This document shows positions 5,239 through 7,397 of a stretch of 7,397 bases of DNA, piece by piece (positions within the stretch are counted from its first letter, which is position 1; each line of letters starts with the position of its first letter). Position numbers and translations under genes: made by a program. The stretch lies in contig JAMOPC010000444.1 in the NCBI GenBank assembly GCA_027064845.1, forward strand, positions 1 to 7,397, given 5' to 3'. Under the pieces are notes generated by a model. It had not been told where the DNA came from. It worked only from the letters and a program-made list of their open reading frames with translations, and searched no databases. The stretch is from Desulfurococcales archaeon. GTDB lineage: Archaea > Thermoproteota > Thermoprotei_A > Sulfolobales > Desulfurococcaceae.

Positions 5239-6873
5239 ATGGCGAAGGTAGAGCTGGAGCTTAAATTTTATGGGAAAGTAGGTGTTGGGTGGAATAGGGG
5301 ATATATAGAAGTCTATAATCCGCATAGGGATATGTGGACCATTGAGCTGAAATACGCTGGTGGACCATCTGATTATATAAGGTATGGGTATGAAAGGTCT
5401 CAGATGGATATTGTAAGGGGTAGCTGGAGATCGATAGGTGATGTTCCCGGAAACAGTAGGGTTAAATGGGATACGGTGTTCATAGAGTTTCCTGAAGAGG
5501 GTACTTATAGGCTGGAGTTCTACGCTAGACCGAAGTCATCTATTAGTGAGGAGGAAAGAGTACTTGTAAGAGCATATACTATAACTGTTGGTGGCGTACC
5601 AGAAGTACCATTATATATTGAGAAAGTAAGTATTCCTTGGTATGATTACAGAGACGGGATAGCTGGTATCAGAGTATACGTGTCCTTCAGCAAGAAAGCA
5701 CCCGCTGGTACAACGGTATATATTAGACTATTATCAAATGATAAAGTAGTACACGAGTTCACGGAGACATTGAAGGCTGAAGCATATACTAAGGAAATAC
5801 TAGTAACGGCAAGAATACCGAAGGGGTTGCAGACATCGTTCAAAGCATGTGCAAGTCTAGACAGAGAAGAATGGAAATGCAGTAACGAGATAAAACTAGG
5901 AGAAACAATTGGTAGCTATTGGAAAATAGACCCGTTCGACCCAATACTATACGAGAAAACAGATGAGACAAAATACAGGATAAAAATAACAGTACTAGAC
6001 ATAGTTAAGAAAAAACAAGAAACAATTCTTCAAAGCAGTCCAGAAAACAACTATGTAATAACAGTTTTGTTCGAGGACAGAGAAACAGGTGAAAAACACT
6101 ATGCATACTATACCGATTCAGAAATAGTTAGGTATAAGGGAGAAACACTAGAGCTATCCCCAATAGCTTTGCAGACATTGTTACAGGCTAAGAACGTTAT
6201 AAAAGACAAGTACTTGACACTATCATATACTGTGCCGTTCGAGTTCAATGCATACACGGAATTCTTCAAGAACCTTTTCCAAGACCGTGAAAGAGTAGAC
6301 AACTATTTCAGGAAAAGGATAAACTATGCAGTAGCAGAGTACTTGAAGGCTAACAACATACCGTTCAGAGGAGTATCAACAACCTTGCTCGAAGCAGACT
6401 ATGATGTCAAGGGAATAATAATGGGATATAATCCGAAGGTAAGAATAGTCGCTAAGATAAACATAACAGTAGACCCGGCAGTTCCTTGGTGGCTAATAGG
6501 ACTCATAGTAGTATGTGCCGTATCAGCAATAATAGTGCACGAGATAAGCGTTATGATACAATCAGTAGAGACCACTCACCAAGAATACTATAAGACACTA
6601 AACGAATATGCAGAAGCATGGGCTGAGTACGAGAAATCCTATTATAAGTGGTTATCACTACCAGAAGAGGAGAGAAAACGTACACCACCACCAGAACCCC
6701 CGAAGCTACCAGAGGTAGAAGAACCAGAGAAAATACGTAAGAAAACACTTGAAGAAACCATGCCTGAGATAGAGAAACCTCTGAAAACACTTGAAACAGT
6801 AGGGATAATAGCTGGAGCAATAATAGGTGGACTAGTAGTACTTGAAGCAGTAAAAACAATACGTGGTAAATAA
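5239..6873 (+). CDS. Large Ig-like protein with two C-terminal membrane helices, candidate virion membrane protein
   Basis: The product has 544 residues. Residues about 1-118 form a first beta-sandwich (KVELELKFYGKVGVGWNRG, PGNSRVKWDTVFIEF, GTYRLEFYARPK). Residues about 122-220 form a second Ig-like domain ending with a possible Cys204-Cys214 pair. Residues about 225-412 are a mixed domain with helices (LSPIALQTLLQAKNVIKDKY, EFFKNLFQDRERVDNYFRKR) and strands (VRIVAKINITV). Then comes a hydrophobic helix at about 415-436 (WWLIGLIVVCAVSAIIV), a charged helical stretch (441-480), a Pro/Glu-rich segment (481-498), and a C-terminal helix at 520-538 rich in small residues (VGIIAGAIIGGLVVL). The last resembles glycine-zipper or fusion-peptide-like helices. 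No N-terminal signal peptide is seen, so topology is uncertain. It probably associates with a membrane during assembly or entry; no known family is recognised. Start from GGTG 7 bases upstream. The 3' end overlaps the convergent nuclease gene by 42 bases. Confidence 0.85.
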   Translation: MAKVELELKFYGKVGVGWNRGYIEVYNPHRDMWTIELKYAGGPSDYIRYGYERSQMDIVRGSWRSIGDVPGNSRVKWDTVFIEFPEEGTYRLEFYARPKSSISEEERVLVRAYTITVGGVPEVPLYIEKVSIPWYDYRDGIAGIRVYVSFSKKAPAGTTVYIRLLSNDKVVHEFTETLKAEAYTKEILVTARIPKGLQTSFKACASLDREEWKCSNEIKLGETIGSYWKIDPFDPILYEKTDETKYRIKITVLDIVKKKQETILQSSPENNYVITVLFEDRETGEKHYAYYTDSEIVRYKGETLELSPIALQTLLQAKNVIKDKYLTLSYTVPFEFNAYTEFFKNLFQDRERVDNYFRKRINYAVAEYLKANNIPFRGVSTTLLEADYDVKGIIMGYNPKVRIVAKINITVDPAVPWWLIGLIVVCAVSAIIVHEISVMIQSVETTHQEYYKTLNEYAEAWAEYEKSYYKWLSLPEEERKRTPPPEPPKLPEVEEPEKIRKKTLEETMPEIEKPLKTLETVGIIAGAIIGGLVVLEAVKTIRGK

Positions 6874-7371
6874 AAAATTATTGATTATTTTTTCTTCATC
6901 GCCAAGATATGCTAGTATGGTGTATGCATAGCTTCTTGACTCACGCCAATTAGGTTTAGAATAGCTCTTTATGATTATGCAGTCATCAATTGACGATACA
7001 AATCCAATACCATTAGAGAGTGCTTCTTCTGTACGTTGGTGTCCTTTCAGCAATGTTAGTATCTGATGTGCATGTAGGTTAAGTACAATATAGAAGTAAT
7101 GGAACAATGCTCTACGATCCAAGGCTTGGCTAACGGCTTTGTATAAGTCTCTTTCCTTTAGCTCGAAGCCTATCCTAACAGTCCTAGAACCGCTCTTGCA
7201 TGTAAGTATCATGTCTGTCTCGTATCCCTGTACTTTCTTACGCATATCAATTACTATGTTGTTCTCTGAGGGATTCTCGTATGAGTCATAGCAATGAGTG
7301 AACAATATCTTCCTAAGCCACCATGAAAGTAGTTGTAGTTCTTCCTTATGACATATAATAATAGACGTCAT
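6832..7371 (-). CDS. Probable PD-(D/E)XK-fold nuclease
   Basis: The 179-residue protein shows the core layout of the PD-(D/E)XK superfamily: an N-terminal helix (ELQLLSWWLRKIL, 10-22), strand with Asp53 (YETDMIL), strand with Glu70-Leu-Lys72 (IGFELKE), then helix DLYKAVSQAL with Gln82, strand HYFYIVLN, and a late GIGFVSSIDDCIIIK strand pair. Asp-x16-Glu-x-Lys is the expected metal-binding and catalytic set. DNA cleavage is inferred from these residues; the substrate (junctions, host DNA or genome ends) cannot be told. The ATG at 7371 overlaps the TGA of an upstream minus-strand gene, so it is probably co-transcribed with genes beyond the window. The reading frame is also open to the window edge, so a longer N-terminus is not excluded. 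The last 13 or so residues (aromatic and Cys-rich) come from DNA antisense to the 544-residue protein gene, an odd tail possibly gained after loss of an earlier stop. Confidence 0.72.
   Translation of the reverse strand: MTSIIICHKEELQLLSWWLRKILFTHCYDSYENPSENNIVIDMRKKVQGYETDMILTCKSGSRTVRIGFELKERDLYKAVSQALDRRALFHYFYIVLNLHAHQILTLLKGHQRTEEALSNGIGFVSSIDDCIIIKSYSKPNWRESRSYAYTILAYLGDEEKIINNFLFTTYCFYCFKYY
6872..6893. terminator. A/T inverted repeat, likely terminator for the plus-strand gene
   Basis: AAAAAAT (6872-6878) and ATTTTTT (6887-6893) form a 7-bp inverted repeat just after the stop of the 544-residue protein gene. T-runs on both strands could end transcription both ways, although on the minus strand it lies inside the nuclease coding region and would therefore cut that message before its stop codon. 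Confidence 0.45.
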
Positions 7372-7397
7372 TGCTCCAATACCTTTGCTAGTTCTTT
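7368..7397 (-). CDS. C-terminal end of an upstream minus-strand gene (partial)
   Basis: Reading the minus strand from the window edge gives KELAKVLEQ followed by TGA at 7370-7368, which overlaps the nuclease ATG as ATGA. This 4-base overlap is the same coupling seen at 808-811. Only nine residues are visible, helix-like, so nothing can be said about function, and the call depends on the overlap geometry. Confidence 0.4.
   Translation of the reverse strand, partial: KELAKVLEQ

Noticed and set aside
6551..6859. Leucine-rich 102-residue minus-strand open frame
   Set aside because: Antisense of the Pro/Glu-rich and helical tail of the 544-residue protein; low complexity explains its leucine runs.
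1..7397. CRISPR arrays, tRNA genes, transposases or insertion-sequence ends
   Set aside because: No regularly spaced identical repeats, no cloverleaf-type sequences and no transposase motifs were seen on reading both strands.

Overview
The window looks like part of the late, virion-structural region of a virus or integrated provirus of a hyperthermophilic archaeon, most likely a crenarchaeon. The DNA is AT-rich, isoleucine is mostly ATA and arginine mostly AGA/AGG. Several genes have a GGTG ribosome-binding site a few bases before the start, sometimes TTG, and genes sit tightly packed with 4-base overlaps, stop-codon ribosome-binding sites and A/T-rich palindromic terminators. No bacterial-type signals, tRNAs, CRISPR arrays or insertion sequences were seen. 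The virus assignment rests on protein architecture and gene order, because no hallmark gene (capsid, terminase, integrase) lies in the window.

Layout: (1) 1-198 is the 3' end of a beta-rich, Ig-like protein, followed by a hairpin terminator. (2) 251-4768 is a run of five plus-strand genes: a helical-stalk plus beta-head protein; a beta-propeller with a natural glycine linker; a protein with a jelly-roll (carbohydrate-binding-like) N-terminus; a small protein with tandem 23-residue repeats; and a five-bladed Kelch propeller. (3) 4785-5129 is a small minus-strand single-Ig-domain protein, convergent with Kelch and divergent from the next gene. (4) 5239-6873 encodes a 544-residue protein with Ig-like domains and two C-terminal hydrophobic helices around a proline-rich segment. 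(5) 6832-7371 on the minus strand encodes a probable PD-(D/E)XK nuclease, overlapping the previous gene tail to tail and preceded by the last codons of another minus-strand gene.

Inferred joint role: the plus-strand genes look like a set of appendage or receptor-binding proteins (stalk, linkers, propellers, jelly roll, beta repeats). The 544-residue protein is a candidate membrane-inserting or membrane-anchored virion component. The same kind of Ig module appears in the 1-198 fragment, the 544-residue protein and the inverted small gene, so this looks like a place where binding modules are duplicated, inverted and exchanged. The nuclease on the opposite strand probably belongs to a separate, non-structural transcription unit.
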